Below are positions 16,898 through 27,117 of a stretch of DNA of 64,000 bases, piece by piece. Under the pieces are notes generated by a model. It was not told the DNA's origin. It saw only the letters and a list, made by a program, of their open reading frames with translations, and did not search any database. Every line of letters starts with the position of its first letter. Within the stretch, counting starts at the first letter, position 1. The stretch is from Alkalimonas cellulosilytica (GTDB lineage: Bacteria > Pseudomonadota > Gammaproteobacteria > Enterobacterales > Alteromonadaceae). The DNA is taken from assembly GCF_036325985.1 (NCBI RefSeq), contig NZ_JAUHLI010000004.1, forward strand, positions 124,001 to 188,000, read 5' to 3'. The position numbers and the translations under genes are program-made.

Positions 16898-17743
16898 ATG
16901 ACCACCCAAAGCGGACAACTTTACATCGTCGCCACCCCTATCGGCAACCTGGCAGACATCAGTCAGCGGGCGCTGGATATTCTGGCCACCGTCGACTGGA
17001 TTGCGGCCGAAGATACCCGTCACTCGTCGCGCTTGCTGCAGCACTATGGCATTCAAAGCAAGTTGCTGGCGCTGCACGATCACAACGAAAAGCAGCGGGC
17101 TGCTTCCTTGTTAGAGAAGTTGCAGCAAGGGCAAAGCATTGCCTTGATTTCCGATGCAGGTACGCCTTTGATCAGCGATCCTGGCTACAGCCTGGTGCGT
17201 CACTGCCAACAGGCCGGAGTACAGGTCGTGCCGGTACCGGGTGCCTGCGCATTGATTGCTGCGCTATCGGCCGCCGGCTTACCGACCGATCAATTTCTGT
17301 TTATTGGCTTTTTGGCGGCGAAACAACAGCAGCGGCTGAATCAGCTGCAGGCTATTCCTGCCGGGGTTGGCACTGTGGTCTGTTATGAAACGGCGCGGCG
17401 CATTCAGGACACCTTGTTGGATGTGCAGCAAGTATTCGGCAGCGAGCGCGAACTGGTGCTGGCCAAGGAGCTGACCAAAACCTTTGAGCACTTTGCCCGC
17501 GGTACCGCTGATGACATTTTGCAATGGCTGCAAGAAGACGCCAAGCGCTGCCAGGGCGAAATGGTGTTGATGATAGCGCCGACGGCGAAAACCGAAAGCG
17601 AGATCAGCGAAACCGCGCTGCACACCCTGCAACTGTTAATGGCAGAACTGCCCCTAAAAAAAGCAGCCGCCCTGACAGCCGAGATCCACGGCCTGAAGAA
17701 AAATGCGTTGTACCAGCATGGCCTGAGTTTGCAGCAAAAATAA
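16898..17743 (+). CDS. rsmI: 16S rRNA (cytidine1402-2'-O)-methyltransferase RsmI
   Basis: 281 residues. SAM-dependent tetrapyrrole-methylase fold: LYIVATPIGNLADISQRA, AAEDTRHSSRLLQHYGI, ISDAGTPLISDPGY, VVPVPGACALIAALSAAGLPTDQF and a C-terminal RsmI helix-turn-helix-like part (GLKKNALYQHGL). Modifies C1402 of 16S rRNA. Divergent from lpoA and directly upstream of the RNase P RNA gene. Confidence 0.95.
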   Translation: MTTQSGQLYIVATPIGNLADISQRALDILATVDWIAAEDTRHSSRLLQHYGIQSKLLALHDHNEKQRAASLLEKLQQGQSIALISDAGTPLISDPGYSLVRHCQQAGVQVVPVPGACALIAALSAAGLPTDQFLFIGFLAAKQQQRLNQLQAIPAGVGTVVCYETARRIQDTLLDVQQVFGSERELVLAKELTKTFEHFARGTADDILQWLQEDAKRCQGEMVLMIAPTAKTESEISETALHTLQLLMAELPLKKAAALTAEIHGLKKNALYQHGLSLQQK

Positions 17744-17769
17744 CACCTGCGCTTTGTCAGCATTTGGCG

Positions 17770-17775
17770 TATACT
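17770..17775 (+). promoter_or_regulatory. -10 element of the rnpB promoter
   Basis: TATACT followed by the seven-base GC-rich discriminator GCGCGCC places the start at 17783, exactly the first base of the RNase P RNA 5' strand. A GC discriminator is typical of growth-controlled stable RNA promoters. The -35 is not obvious. Confidence 0.55.
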
Positions 17776-17782
17776 GCGCGCC

Positions 17783-18150
<368 letters not shown>

Positions 18151-18299
18151 TCTCCACCTTCATCCTGCTTTGTCACCAAAATTCAGTTCCCACTTATTAC
18201 ACGCGCTAATTTCACCCACTTTCCCCCACAGAATCAGTGCTTTTGCTGCAGCCTGCATTTTTGCTGGATCTTTCCTGCCAAATATGCACCGCTTTTACC

Positions 18300-18329
18300 T
18301 TGACAATGGTCAGATCACGGCCCTAAACT
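18300..18329 (+). promoter_or_regulatory. Predicted mraZ promoter
   Basis: Perfect -35 TTGACA at 18300-18305 and TAAACT at 18324-18329, spaced 18 bases. It lies just upstream of the MraZ box array and is the likely main promoter of the division and cell-wall cluster. Confidence 0.6.
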
Positions 18330-18335
18330 GTAGCA

Positions 18336-18375
18336 TTGTGGGGATTTGTGGATAATTGTGGATCGCGATGGATCA
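18336..18375 (+). promoter_or_regulatory. MraZ-binding repeat array
   Basis: Three TTGTGG hexamers at 18336, 18346 and 18356, plus CGATGG at 18366, each exactly 10 bases apart. MraZ proteins bind such directly repeated TGG-containing boxes at helical spacing ahead of their own gene, so this is a probable autorepression site just downstream of the promoter. Confidence 0.75.
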
Positions 18376-18398
18376 GTCGCCGATCTCAGGACACAGCT

Positions 18399-18863
18399 AT
18401 GCTTCGTGGCTCGTTTACACTGACAATGGACACCAAAGGCCGGATCGCGCTGCCAGCGCGCTACCGCGACTTTCTGCTGTCTGAGTGTTCCGGCCAACTG
18501 ATTTGCACCATCGATCACAAAGATCCCTGCCTGATGTTGTACCCGCTGGCTGAGTGGGAAGACATCGAAGAAAAACTCAAGCGGTTGTCCAGCTTCAACG
18601 CGCAGGAATTGCGTTTAAAGCGTTTGCTGCTGGGCCATGCGTCCGAATGCGATATGGACAAAAATGGCCGCATTTTGTTGCCTGCGCCGCTGCGCAGCCA
18701 TGCCAGCCTGGAGAAAAACATTCGTCTGGTTGGCCAGTTGAATAAATTCGAGATCTGGGATGAAGCCGCCTGGTTAGACCGTGTGGAACAGGACATGGCG
18801 CTAGAGCGGGACATGCCGGCTGAAACTGAACTTTCTGAACGATTACAGGACTTTGCGCTGTAA
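18399..18863 (+). CDS. mraZ: Transcriptional regulator MraZ
   Basis: 154 residues, two AbrB-like MraZ domains (LRGSFTLTMDTKGRIALPARYRD and ECDMDKNGRILLPAPLRSHA). The start at 18399 has AGGA upstream and gives the family's usual N-terminus; a longer frame from 18336 would overlap the operator. DNA-binding repressor of the dcw cluster that oligomerises as a ring. Its stop is followed directly by the rsmH ATG. Confidence 0.95.
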   Translation: MLRGSFTLTMDTKGRIALPARYRDFLLSECSGQLICTIDHKDPCLMLYPLAEWEDIEEKLKRLSSFNAQELRLKRLLLGHASECDMDKNGRILLPAPLRSHASLEKNIRLVGQLNKFEIWDEAAWLDRVEQDMALERDMPAETELSERLQDFAL

Positions 18864-19814
18864 ATGACTGCCAGCCCTCATACATCCGTATTATTGCAGG
18901 AAGCAATTGACGGACTCGCCATTCAACCGGCCGGGATCTACCTGGACGGGACTTTTGGCCGGGGCGGGCACAGTCGCCACATTCTTTCCAGGCTCTCTGC
19001 CGAGGGCCGTTTGTACGCGATCGATCGCGATCCCGCCGCCATTGAAGCCGCAGCCCCACTGCAGGCCGACCCCCGCTTTCATATCAGCCGCAGTCCTTTC
19101 GCGGCGCTGGACTTGATCAGCCAGCAACAGCAAATCTTCGGCCAGGTCGATGGCATTTTGCTGGATTTAGGTGTCTCCTCCCCACAACTGGATGATGCCG
19201 AACGTGGTTTTAGTTTTCTACGCGATGGCCCGCTGGATATGCGGATGGACCCGGACTCTGGCCAATCGGCTGCCGAGTGGCTGGGCAGCGCTGATGTGGA
19301 AGACATCAGCTTTGTGCTCAAAGCCTATGGCGAAGAAAAGTTTGGCTGGAAAATTGCCAATGCCATCGTTGCTGCCCGGGCCGAAGCGCCCCTGACACGC
19401 ACCCGGCAGTTGGCAGAACTGATTGCTGGTGTGGTGCCGAAAAGTCCGAAAGAAAAGAAACATCCTGCTACCCGCAGTTTTCAGGGCATCCGGATTTACA
19501 TTAACAGTGAGCTGGAGCAGGTAAAACAGGCTTTAGATGCCGCCCTCAAGGTATTAAAACCAGGTGGTCGTTTGGTGGTGATTAGCTTTCACTCGCTGGA
19601 AGACCGTTTGGTGAAACAGTTTATGCGCCAACATAGCAAGGCAGCGCCGATCCCGCGTGGTTTGCCACTGACCGATGCGCAGCTAAAACAGCATTTGCCG
19701 CTGAAACTGGTTGGCAAAGCCATCATGGCATCCGAGCAGGAGCTGGCAGCCAACCCCAGAGCACGCAGTGCAGTCCTTCGCATCGCCGAGAAAACTGCGG
19801 AGGAGGCCGTATGA
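18864..19814 (+). CDS. rsmH: 16S rRNA (cytosine1402-N4)-methyltransferase RsmH
   Basis: 316 residues. Begins HTSVLLQEAIDGL, SAM motif LDGTFGRGGHSRHIL, then ILLDLGVSSPQLDDAERGFSF, PLDMRMD and the C-terminal RLVVISFHSLEDRLVKQFMR. Modifies the same base, C1402, as RsmI encoded about 1 kb upstream. Abuts mraZ and overlaps ftsL by four bases. Confidence 0.96.
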   Translation: MTASPHTSVLLQEAIDGLAIQPAGIYLDGTFGRGGHSRHILSRLSAEGRLYAIDRDPAAIEAAAPLQADPRFHISRSPFAALDLISQQQQIFGQVDGILLDLGVSSPQLDDAERGFSFLRDGPLDMRMDPDSGQSAAEWLGSADVEDISFVLKAYGEEKFGWKIANAIVAARAEAPLTRTRQLAELIAGVVPKSPKEKKHPATRSFQGIRIYINSELEQVKQALDAALKVLKPGGRLVVISFHSLEDRLVKQFMRQHSKAAPIPRGLPLTDAQLKQHLPLKLVGKAIMASEQELAANPRARSAVLRIAEKTAEEAV

Positions 19815-20119
19815 GCCAAATTCGCTTAACTCAGGTGATTCTGGCCGATTGGCCGCGTTTTCGCTGGCCAGTGTTGTTGTTGTGTCTTTGCGTGCTCAGC
19901 GCTTTAGCGGTGGTGCAGTTGTCACATCACAACCGTTTGCTGGTCAATGCGCAAAACCAGTTGTATCAGCAGCGCGATGCGCTGGATGTGGAGTGGCGGA
20001 ATCTGCTGCTGGAACAGCGGGCTTTGTCCGAACACAGCCGGGTGGAAGACATCGCCAGCTCCCGTTTACGTATGCAGCGCCCAAGTGGTGCCCGTGAAGT
20101 GGTGGTGACCTTACCATGA
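19811..20119 (+). CDS. ftsL: Cell division protein FtsL
   Basis: 102 residues: short cytoplasmic tail, one transmembrane segment (PVLLLCLCVLSALAVVQLSH, about residues 20-40), then a periplasmic leucine-zipper-like coiled coil (NQLYQQRDALDVEWRNLLLEQRAL). Partner of FtsB and FtsQ in the divisome, recruiting FtsW and FtsI. Sequence identity in this family is low; position between rsmH and ftsI decides. Confidence 0.9.
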   Translation: MSQIRLTQVILADWPRFRWPVLLLCLCVLSALAVVQLSHHNRLLVNAQNQLYQQRDALDVEWRNLLLEQRALSEHSRVEDIASSRLRMQRPSGAREVVVTLP

Positions 20120-21867
20120 GCAGAGCAGCGCAAAAACAGCACGCCAAACGCAACCAGGCACCAGGCATGGTGGGCTGGCGTTTTGTCTTTGTGATGCTGG
20201 CTCTGGGCTCTGTGTTTGTGGTGCTGGTAGCGCGTGCTGCCTACTTGCAGGTGCTGGAGCCGGACATGCTGGTGACCCAGGGCGACTTACGCAGCTTGCG
20301 GGTGACTTCCAACACCGTCTTGCGCGGTATGATTTTAGATCGGCATGGCGAAGAATTAGCCGTGAGTGTACCGGTTCAGGCCATCTGGGCCGATCCTAAA
20401 GTGGTGCTCGAGCGTGGTTCGCAGCAGGACATCCGCCGCTGGGAGGCTCTGGCCGAAGGCCTGAATATGACGGCCGAGCAGCTCAATAACCGCGTCGGCA
20501 CAGACAGCCGCCGCCGCTTTGTCTATTTGCAGCGCCAGGTCAGCCCGGCCACGGTGGACTATATCCGCCGCTTGAATGTACCCGGCGTGTATTTTCGCCA
20601 GGAGTCGCGTCGTTTTTATCCGGCCGGCGAAGTGACCGCCCATTTGATTGGTTTCACCGACATTGATGACGTTGGTGTAGAAGGCATTGAGCGCCGCTAC
20701 AATGCACTGCTGACCGGCACGGCTGGTCGTACCCTGGTGCGGCGTGATGCCAAAGGGCGCGACATTGAAGTGCTGGAGCGCGAAGATGCGCAGCAGCCGC
20801 GCAATTTACAGCTTAGCATCGACCAGCGCATTCAGAGCGTAGCCTATCGCGAGTTAAAAAAAGCTGTGCTGACCTACGGCGCAACTTCCGGCTCGGTGGT
20901 GATTGTTGATGTACACAGCGGCGAAATACTGGCTATGGCCAACAGTCCGTCTTTTAACCCGAACAACCGCCGCAATACACCGGTGCACCATTTCCGTAAT
21001 CGTGCCATCACCGATATGTTTGAGCCTGGCTCAACCATCAAACCCTTACCGATTCTGGCAGCGCTTGAATTTGGCAGTGCAGACTTAAACACCGTGATTG
21101 ATACTCGCCCAGGGATGCTGCGGGTTGGTGGCAGCTGGGTGCGGGATGTCAGCACCCGGCATGGTGAGCTGGGTTTAACCGATATTATGGCGCGCTCTAG
21201 CAATATTGGCGTGACCAAGCTGGCCTTGTCCATGCCGCATCAGCATTTGCTGGATCTGTACTTTTCAATGGGGCTTGGCAGCGATACCGGCCTGAATTTG
21301 ACCGGGGAAAGTTCCGGTATGCTCAGTCATCGCAGTCGCTGGTCCGATCATGAGCTGGCCAGTTTGTCCTTTGGTTATAACCTGTCGGTGACGGCGGTGC
21401 AGCTGGCGCGGATGTATGCGGCTATCGGCAATGGTGGCATTTTGCGGCCACTGACCATCATCAAATCCGAGCAAGGCTTGCCGGGTGAGCGGGTGTTGTC
21501 GCCGGAATATGCGCAGGCGATGCTGGATATGATGGAAGCCGTGATCGAACCGGGCGGAACTGCTACCCGTGGCCGGGTGGATGGTTACCGGGTAGGCGGT
21601 AAAACCGGTACCACCCGTAAAGCCGTGGCCGGCGGCTATGGCGATGATTATGTTGCCTCTTTTGCCGGTGTTGCGCCGATTTCCAACCCGCGTTTTGCTA
21701 CGGTGGTGGTATTGAATGAGCCCGCCAGTGATTACTATCACGGTGGTGAAATTGCCGCGCCGGTTTTTGCCAACATTATGAATTCAGTGCTGCGTTTGAA
21801 AAACATTACCCCCGATGCGGAAGGCGTGCGCATTTCCAGGCGCAAAGGAGGTCGGGATGCCGGTTAA
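20116..21867 (+). CDS. ftsI: Septal peptidoglycan transpeptidase FtsI (PBP3)
   Basis: 583 residues, class B penicillin-binding protein. N-terminal transmembrane anchor (RFVFVMLALGSVFVVLVARAAYL), pedestal domain with RGMILDRHGEELA, then the transpeptidase domain with SxxK (GSTIKP, catalytic Ser near 300), SxN (SSNIG) and KTG (KTGTTRKA). Cross-links septal peptidoglycan with FtsW. Overlaps ftsL and murE. Confidence 0.96.
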   Translation: MSRAAQKQHAKRNQAPGMVGWRFVFVMLALGSVFVVLVARAAYLQVLEPDMLVTQGDLRSLRVTSNTVLRGMILDRHGEELAVSVPVQAIWADPKVVLERGSQQDIRRWEALAEGLNMTAEQLNNRVGTDSRRRFVYLQRQVSPATVDYIRRLNVPGVYFRQESRRFYPAGEVTAHLIGFTDIDDVGVEGIERRYNALLTGTAGRTLVRRDAKGRDIEVLEREDAQQPRNLQLSIDQRIQSVAYRELKKAVLTYGATSGSVVIVDVHSGEILAMANSPSFNPNNRRNTPVHHFRNRAITDMFEPGSTIKPLPILAALEFGSADLNTVIDTRPGMLRVGGSWVRDVSTRHGELGLTDIMARSSNIGVTKLALSMPHQHLLDLYFSMGLGSDTGLNLTGESSGMLSHRSRWSDHELASLSFGYNLSVTAVQLARMYAAIGNGGILRPLTIIKSEQGLPGERVLSPEYAQAMLDMMEAVIEPGGTATRGRVDGYRVGGKTGTTRKAVAGGYGDDYVASFAGVAPISNPRFATVVVLNEPASDYYHGGEIAAPVFANIMNSVLRLKNITPDAEGVRISRRKGGRDAG

Positions 21868-23326
21868 TACAGCGCTGAGCTGGTTGGGCGCCATGGCCGC
21901 TCACTTGCCGCAACAGCCACTGCAGCAGTTGCAGATTGACAGTCGCGCTGTGCGTGAAGGCGATGTCTTTCTGGCTTTGCCCGGTCATCAGCAGCATGGT
22001 AAGGCTTTTATTGGTCAGGCGCTGCAGCAGGGGGCGGCTTTGGTGCTCAGCGACGAAATCCCCGCTGAGTATGCCGAACATAGCCGTGTGTTGCTGCTGC
22101 CTGATTTACTTATTCAACTGCAGGCGCTGGCCCGACGTTTTTACCAGGATCCAGCCGCTGGGTTGCAGCTTATCGCAGTGACTGGCACCAATGGCAAATC
22201 CAGTACGGCTTGTTTCGTCCAGCAACTAGCACAACAGTTGCTGCAGCGCTCTGCAGTCATTGGCACTTTGGGCTACGGTCGCCCGGATAAACTGACAGCT
22301 TTGCCCAATACCACGCCCCATCAGGTGGAATTGCAGAAAATACTGGCCGAGCTTAAGCAAGACAACTGTGCGCTGGTGGCGATGGAAGTGTCGTCCCATG
22401 CCATGGTGCAGGGGCGGGTCGAAGGCCTGCAGTTTGATGTCGCTATTTTTACCAACTTAAGTCGGGATCATCTGGATTATCACGGCACCATGGAAGCCTA
22501 CGGAGCAGCCAAAGCCCGTTTGCTCACGCCAGCGTATTGCCGTCAGGCGGTGGTCAATGTATCCGATGCTTATGGTGCCGGGCTCGCTCGCCAGCTCGAG
22601 GTTCCTTATTGCGCAGTGGGTAAGCTGGATGACTGCCAACAGCACAGCCGCTACCTTGGTTATTCTCAGGTGGAGGCTGTCCCGGGTGGTTTTCGTTGCA
22701 AGCTGCAAAGCGATAGTCAGCAATTTACCTTGCAACTGCCGTTGATGGGCGACTTTAACATCGACAATGCAGTAGCGGCTATCGCTGCTCTGTGGCTGCA
22801 AGGCTCCGACTTAGCAGAGCTCTGCCAGGCAGCGTCACTACTCGGCGCGATTCCCGGCCGAATGGAGCAATTTGATTTTCCGCACCCATTGACACTGGTA
22901 GTGGACTTTGCCCATACCCCAGATGCACTGCAACTGGCGCTGCAGGCACTGCGCCCGCATTGTCAGGGCCACCTGTGGTGCGTGTTTGGTTGCGGTGGTG
23001 ACCGTGATCAGGGTAAACGTCCGCTGATGGGGCGTGTCGCACAGCAGTATGCGGATCGGGTGGTGATCACTTCGGACAACCCCAGGCACGAGCCGATGGA
23101 ACAAATTTGCCAGCAGATAGCGGCTGGTATGTCGGCTGAAGCCTGTTACCAGATTGAGCCGGATCGTGAGCTGGCCATTAAGTTGGCGCTTTCCGAGGCG
23201 CAGGCGGGCGACATGATTTTACTGGCTGGCAAAGGCCACGAACGATACCAACAAGTGGGCGATAACTACCGTGACTACGATGAACGGGCTTTTATTGCTC
23301 AGCTGCAGCGGGAGATGAGCTTATGA
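21857..23326 (+). CDS. murE: UDP-MurNAc-tripeptide ligase MurE
   Basis: 489 residues. The start at 21857 has AAAGGAGG upstream and overlaps the ftsI end. Mur ligase ATP site TGTNGKSST, then SSHAMVQGRV and TSDNPRHEP. The DNPR motif is the mark of enzymes adding meso-diaminopimelate. Cytoplasmic peptidoglycan precursor synthesis. Overlaps murF by four bases. Confidence 0.95.
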   Translation: MPVNTALSWLGAMAAHLPQQPLQQLQIDSRAVREGDVFLALPGHQQHGKAFIGQALQQGAALVLSDEIPAEYAEHSRVLLLPDLLIQLQALARRFYQDPAAGLQLIAVTGTNGKSSTACFVQQLAQQLLQRSAVIGTLGYGRPDKLTALPNTTPHQVELQKILAELKQDNCALVAMEVSSHAMVQGRVEGLQFDVAIFTNLSRDHLDYHGTMEAYGAAKARLLTPAYCRQAVVNVSDAYGAGLARQLEVPYCAVGKLDDCQQHSRYLGYSQVEAVPGGFRCKLQSDSQQFTLQLPLMGDFNIDNAVAAIAALWLQGSDLAELCQAASLLGAIPGRMEQFDFPHPLTLVVDFAHTPDALQLALQALRPHCQGHLWCVFGCGGDRDQGKRPLMGRVAQQYADRVVITSDNPRHEPMEQICQQIAAGMSAEACYQIEPDRELAIKLALSEAQAGDMILLAGKGHERYQQVGDNYRDYDERAFIAQLQREMSL

Positions 23327-24696
23327 TCGCGCTGGATACGCAAACTCTGGCCAGCATCACCGGTGGTGTGCTGTTGGGCGACAATGTAGCAGTTAAGGCT
23401 GTCAGCACCGACAGCAGGCGCATTGAGCCAGGGGATCTGTTTGTAGCATTGAAAGGAGCCAGCTTCGATGGTCAGGCTTTTGTGGCCGAAGTGGCAGATA
23501 AAGGGGCTGTTGCTGCTCTGGTGCATAGCCCGCAAGCGGTCGACTTACCTCAGGTTGTGGTAGCCGATACCACCATGGCTTTGGGGCAACTGGGCGCCTG
23601 GGTGAAGCAGCAACTGCAATTGCCCTCAGTGGCTGTCACCGGCAGTGCCGGTAAAACCACGGTTAAAGAGATGCTGGCGGCTATCTTATCGCGCCGCGGT
23701 AAAGTGCTGGCGACAGCGGGCAATTTTAACAACGCCATTGGCGTCCCGCTCACCTTGTTGCGGCTGGATAGCAGCCATCACTTCGGTGTGTTTGAGCTTG
23801 GAGCCAATCATCAGGGTGAAATCGCCTACACCAGTGCTTTGGTGCAACCGGATGTGGCCATGATCACCAATGTCGCCGAAGCGCATTTGGAAGGCTTTGG
23901 TGACTTGCAAGGTGTAGCCCGTGCCAAAGGTGAAATTTTCTCGGCGCTAAAGCCTGGCCAGGTTGCCATTATTCCAGCGGACAGTGAGTTTACGCCCTAT
24001 TGGCAGAGCCGGTTAGGTAAGCAGCAGGTGGTGACCTTCAGCTTGAGTCAGGATGCTGATTACCGTGCTGAAAATGTGGTGCTGGATAGTCATGGCAATG
24101 CGGGGTTTGAGCTGGTTTGCCCGCAAGGTCGTCGTTTTATGCAACTGAATCTCCCTGGCATCCATCATGTTGCCAATGCTCTGGCTGCTGCAGCTGGTGC
24201 CATGGCGCTGGGTGCCAGTTTGCACGATGTGCAGTTGGGGCTGGCGCAAATGGCCGCGGTGCAGGGCCGCACTCAGGTGATTGAGGTGCGTGAAGGGTTG
24301 CGCATTATTGATGATAGCTACAACGCCAGTGTCGGCGCAGTCAAAGCGGCGATTGACTTGCTGGCCAGTTATTCCGGTCAGCGCATTCTGGTGTTGGGTG
24401 ATATGGCGGAGCTGGGCTCCGATGCCCGTTTGTACCACGAACAGGTTGGAAAATACGCAAAGGAGCAAGGGGTTAATCTATTGTTCACGCTGGGCGTGCT
24501 ATCACAGAGCGCCAGTGACTGTTTTAACGGTCAGGGGCATCATTTCAGTGCCCGCCAAAGTTTGGTGGAGCGACTGATGCCTTTCTTAGCCCAGCAAGCC
24601 ACCACCATTCTGGTGAAGGGATCACGCAGCGCCAAAATGGAGCTGGTGGTGCAAGACTTGCTAGAACGTTGTCAGCAGGAGAAAACCCCATGCTAG
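23323..24696 (+). CDS. murF: UDP-MurNAc-tripeptide-D-Ala-D-Ala ligase MurF
   Basis: 457 residues. N-terminal substrate domain (VSTDSRRIEPGDLFVALKG), ATP site GSAGKTTVKEM, then NFNNAIGVPLTLL, DDSYNASVGAVKAAIDLL and ILVLGDMAELG. Adds D-Ala-D-Ala to complete the UDP-MurNAc pentapeptide. Start overlaps murE; the end overlaps mraY by seven bases. Confidence 0.95.
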   Translation: MIALDTQTLASITGGVLLGDNVAVKAVSTDSRRIEPGDLFVALKGASFDGQAFVAEVADKGAVAALVHSPQAVDLPQVVVADTTMALGQLGAWVKQQLQLPSVAVTGSAGKTTVKEMLAAILSRRGKVLATAGNFNNAIGVPLTLLRLDSSHHFGVFELGANHQGEIAYTSALVQPDVAMITNVAEAHLEGFGDLQGVARAKGEIFSALKPGQVAIIPADSEFTPYWQSRLGKQQVVTFSLSQDADYRAENVVLDSHGNAGFELVCPQGRRFMQLNLPGIHHVANALAAAAGAMALGASLHDVQLGLAQMAAVQGRTQVIEVREGLRIIDDSYNASVGAVKAAIDLLASYSGQRILVLGDMAELGSDARLYHEQVGKYAKEQGVNLLFTLGVLSQSASDCFNGQGHHFSARQSLVERLMPFLAQQATTILVKGSRSAKMELVVQDLLERCQQEKTPC

Positions 24697-25772
24697 TGTG
24701 GCTCGCCGAGTACCTCACGCAGTACATGACCTTTTTTAACGTCTTTAGTTATCTGACGTTTCGCTCTATTTTGGGCATTTTAACTGCCTTGTTGCTGAGT
24801 GTGTATTTCGGTCCCAAGTTAATCGCCCGTTTGCAAAGTATGCAAATTGGCCAGATGGTGCGCAATGATGGCCCGGAAAGCCATTTCTCCAAGCAAGGCA
24901 CCCCAACCATGGGCGGTTTGCTGATCCTGGGTTCTGTGCTGGTCAGCACCTTGCTGTGGGCCAATCTAAGCAATAAATACGTGTGGGTGGTGCTTTTTGT
25001 GCTGGTGAGCTTTGGCACCATCGGCTTTATCGACGATTACCGCAAAGTGATCCGCAAAGATCCCCAAGGCCTGATTGCCCGCTGGAAGTACTTCTGGCAA
25101 TCGGTGTTTGCCATTATTACGGCGTTGTTTCTATTCCTCACTGCAGAGCAGCCGGCCGAAACGGCTTTGCTGGTGCCCTTCTTTAAAGATGTGATGCCAC
25201 AGCTTGGTCTGATGTTTTTACTGTTGAGCTACTTTGTCATTGTCGGTACCAGCAATGCGGTCAATCTGACCGATGGTCTGGATGGCCTGGCCATCGTGCC
25301 GGTGATTATGGTCGCGGCGGCTTTTGCCGTCATTGCCTACGCCAGTGGCAATGTGGTGTTTTCCGGCTATCTGAATATCCCGCATTTACCTCACACCAGT
25401 GAACTGGTGGTGCTGTGCTCGGCTTTGATTGGCGCTGGCCTTGGCTTCCTCTGGTTCAACACCTATCCGGCTCAGGTATTTATGGGTGATGTTGGCTCGC
25501 TGGCGCTTGGTGCTGTGCTGGGGGTGATTGCCATACTGGTGCGGCAGGAGCTGATTCTGTTCATTATGGGTGGTGTTTTTGTGATGGAAACGCTGTCGGT
25601 GATTTTGCAGGTTGGTTCTTACAAATTGCGTGGTCAGCGCATCTTCCGGATGGCGCCTATTCATCATCATTACGAGTTAAAAGGCTGGCCGGAGCCACGG
25701 GTGATCGTACGCTTTTGGATCTTGTCGGTCATGTTTGTTTTGGTAGGGCTTGCAACCCTGAAATTAAGGTAA
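24690..25772 (+). CDS. mraY: Phospho-MurNAc-pentapeptide translocase MraY
   Basis: 360 residues, ten predicted membrane segments. Start at 24690 with AGGAG upstream, inside the murF end. Conserved cytoplasmic loops: GTPTMGGLLIL, FIDDYRKV, NAVNLTDGLDGLA, FNTYPAQVFMGDVGSLALG and APIHHHYELKGWPE. Makes lipid I on the inner membrane. Confidence 0.97.
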   Translation: MLVWLAEYLTQYMTFFNVFSYLTFRSILGILTALLLSVYFGPKLIARLQSMQIGQMVRNDGPESHFSKQGTPTMGGLLILGSVLVSTLLWANLSNKYVWVVLFVLVSFGTIGFIDDYRKVIRKDPQGLIARWKYFWQSVFAIITALFLFLTAEQPAETALLVPFFKDVMPQLGLMFLLLSYFVIVGTSNAVNLTDGLDGLAIVPVIMVAAAFAVIAYASGNVVFSGYLNIPHLPHTSELVVLCSALIGAGLGFLWFNTYPAQVFMGDVGSLALGAVLGVIAILVRQELILFIMGGVFVMETLSVILQVGSYKLRGQRIFRMAPIHHHYELKGWPEPRVIVRFWILSVMFVLVGLATLKLR

Positions 25773-25779
25773 TCAGACG

Positions 25780-27117
25780 ATGCTAACTGCCTGGCAACAA
25801 AAACGCATTGCGGTGGTAGGACTTGGCCTTTCCGGTCAGGCCACAGTGCGCTTTTTGCTGCAGCAGGGGATCCGGCCGGTACTGATGGACAGCCGCCGCA
25901 AAGTATCGGGATTGGATAGCCTGCCATTGGATAAAACCGATGGCTTGTATTTAGGTGAGTTGGATGCCAACCGCCTGGCCCAGATGGATGTGTTGCTGGT
26001 TAGTCCTGGGTTGGATCTGCGCCATTCGGCCATTCGTTTTGCCATGGCTCAGGGAGTTGAGGTGATTGGGGATATCGAGCTGTTTGCCCGTTGTACCAGC
26101 AAGCCGGTGATCGCCATTACCGGCTCCAATGGCAAATCGACCGTGACCCGGATGGTGGAAGCCATTTTGCAGCACAGTGGCATCAAAGCCGTGGCCGCCG
26201 GCAACATTGGCTTGCCGGCGCTGGATGCCATTCAGGACACCGCGACGGAGGTGTTTGTGTTGGAGTTATCCAGTTTTCAGCTCGATACCACCAAAAGCCT
26301 GCGTTCTGTCGCCAGCACCATTTTGAATATTTCTGCTGATCACCTGGACCGCTATGGATCGATGCAGGCTTATTGCCAGTCGAAGCAAGGGGTGTATCAG
26401 GGCAGCCAGATTGCGTTTTACAACCGGGCCGACCGTCATACCCTGCCACAGCGTAAGCTGGATCAGCAGCACAGTCTGGGTCTGGAAGCTCCTGAAGAGA
26501 GCGATGGCTATGGCATTGTCGAGCGTGCCGGCACCAATTATCTGGTGTTGGCCGGTACTGAGTTGATGCCGGTCAGTCAGTTGTCTTTGCTCGGACGCCA
26601 CAATCAATACAATGCACTGACTGCTGCGGCCCTTAGTCTGGTCGCCGGTGCCGATTTTGCAAGTATCCGCCATGTGCTCAGCCAGTTTCAGGGGCTTGAT
26701 CACCGTTGCCAGCTGGTGCATCAGCACAACGAGGTGCGCTGGGTCAATGACTCAAAGGCCACCAATATCGGCGCTACCCTGGCCGCACTGGATGGACTGC
26801 GTCCGGTGATCAGCGGCCAGCTGATCCTGCTCGCTGGTGGCGATGGCAAGGGTCAGGATATGACCGAACTGACGCCTGGCCTGCAGCAGGTAGAGCAACT
26901 GATCACCTTTGGTCAGGATGGTGCAGCCATTGCGGCATTAAAAGCCAATAGTTATCAGGTGAAGGATTTAAGCGAAGCGGTACGTAAGGCTGCTGAGCTG
27001 GCAAGGCCAGGTGATCTTGTGTTGTTGTCACCGGCCTGCGCCAGTCTGGACATGTTCAGCAACTACCAGCAGCGCGGCGAGCTGTTTGCCAAGGCTGCGA
27101 AAGAGGTGGCCCGATGA
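25780..27117 (+). CDS. murD: UDP-MurNAc-L-alanine-D-glutamate ligase MurD
   Basis: 445 residues. N-terminal Rossmann part (RIAVVGLGLSGQATVRFLLQQG), ATP site ITGSNGKSTVTRM, then AAGNIGLPALD, LELSSFQLDTT, NDSKATNIGAT and LLSPACASLDMF. Adds D-glutamate to UDP-MurNAc-L-Ala. Seven bases after mraY; overlaps ftsW by four bases. Confidence 0.96.
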   Translation: MLTAWQQKRIAVVGLGLSGQATVRFLLQQGIRPVLMDSRRKVSGLDSLPLDKTDGLYLGELDANRLAQMDVLLVSPGLDLRHSAIRFAMAQGVEVIGDIELFARCTSKPVIAITGSNGKSTVTRMVEAILQHSGIKAVAAGNIGLPALDAIQDTATEVFVLELSSFQLDTTKSLRSVASTILNISADHLDRYGSMQAYCQSKQGVYQGSQIAFYNRADRHTLPQRKLDQQHSLGLEAPEESDGYGIVERAGTNYLVLAGTELMPVSQLSLLGRHNQYNALTAAALSLVAGADFASIRHVLSQFQGLDHRCQLVHQHNEVRWVNDSKATNIGATLAALDGLRPVISGQLILLAGGDGKGQDMTELTPGLQQVEQLITFGQDGAAIAALKANSYQVKDLSEAVRKAAELARPGDLVLLSPACASLDMFSNYQQRGELFAKAAKEVAR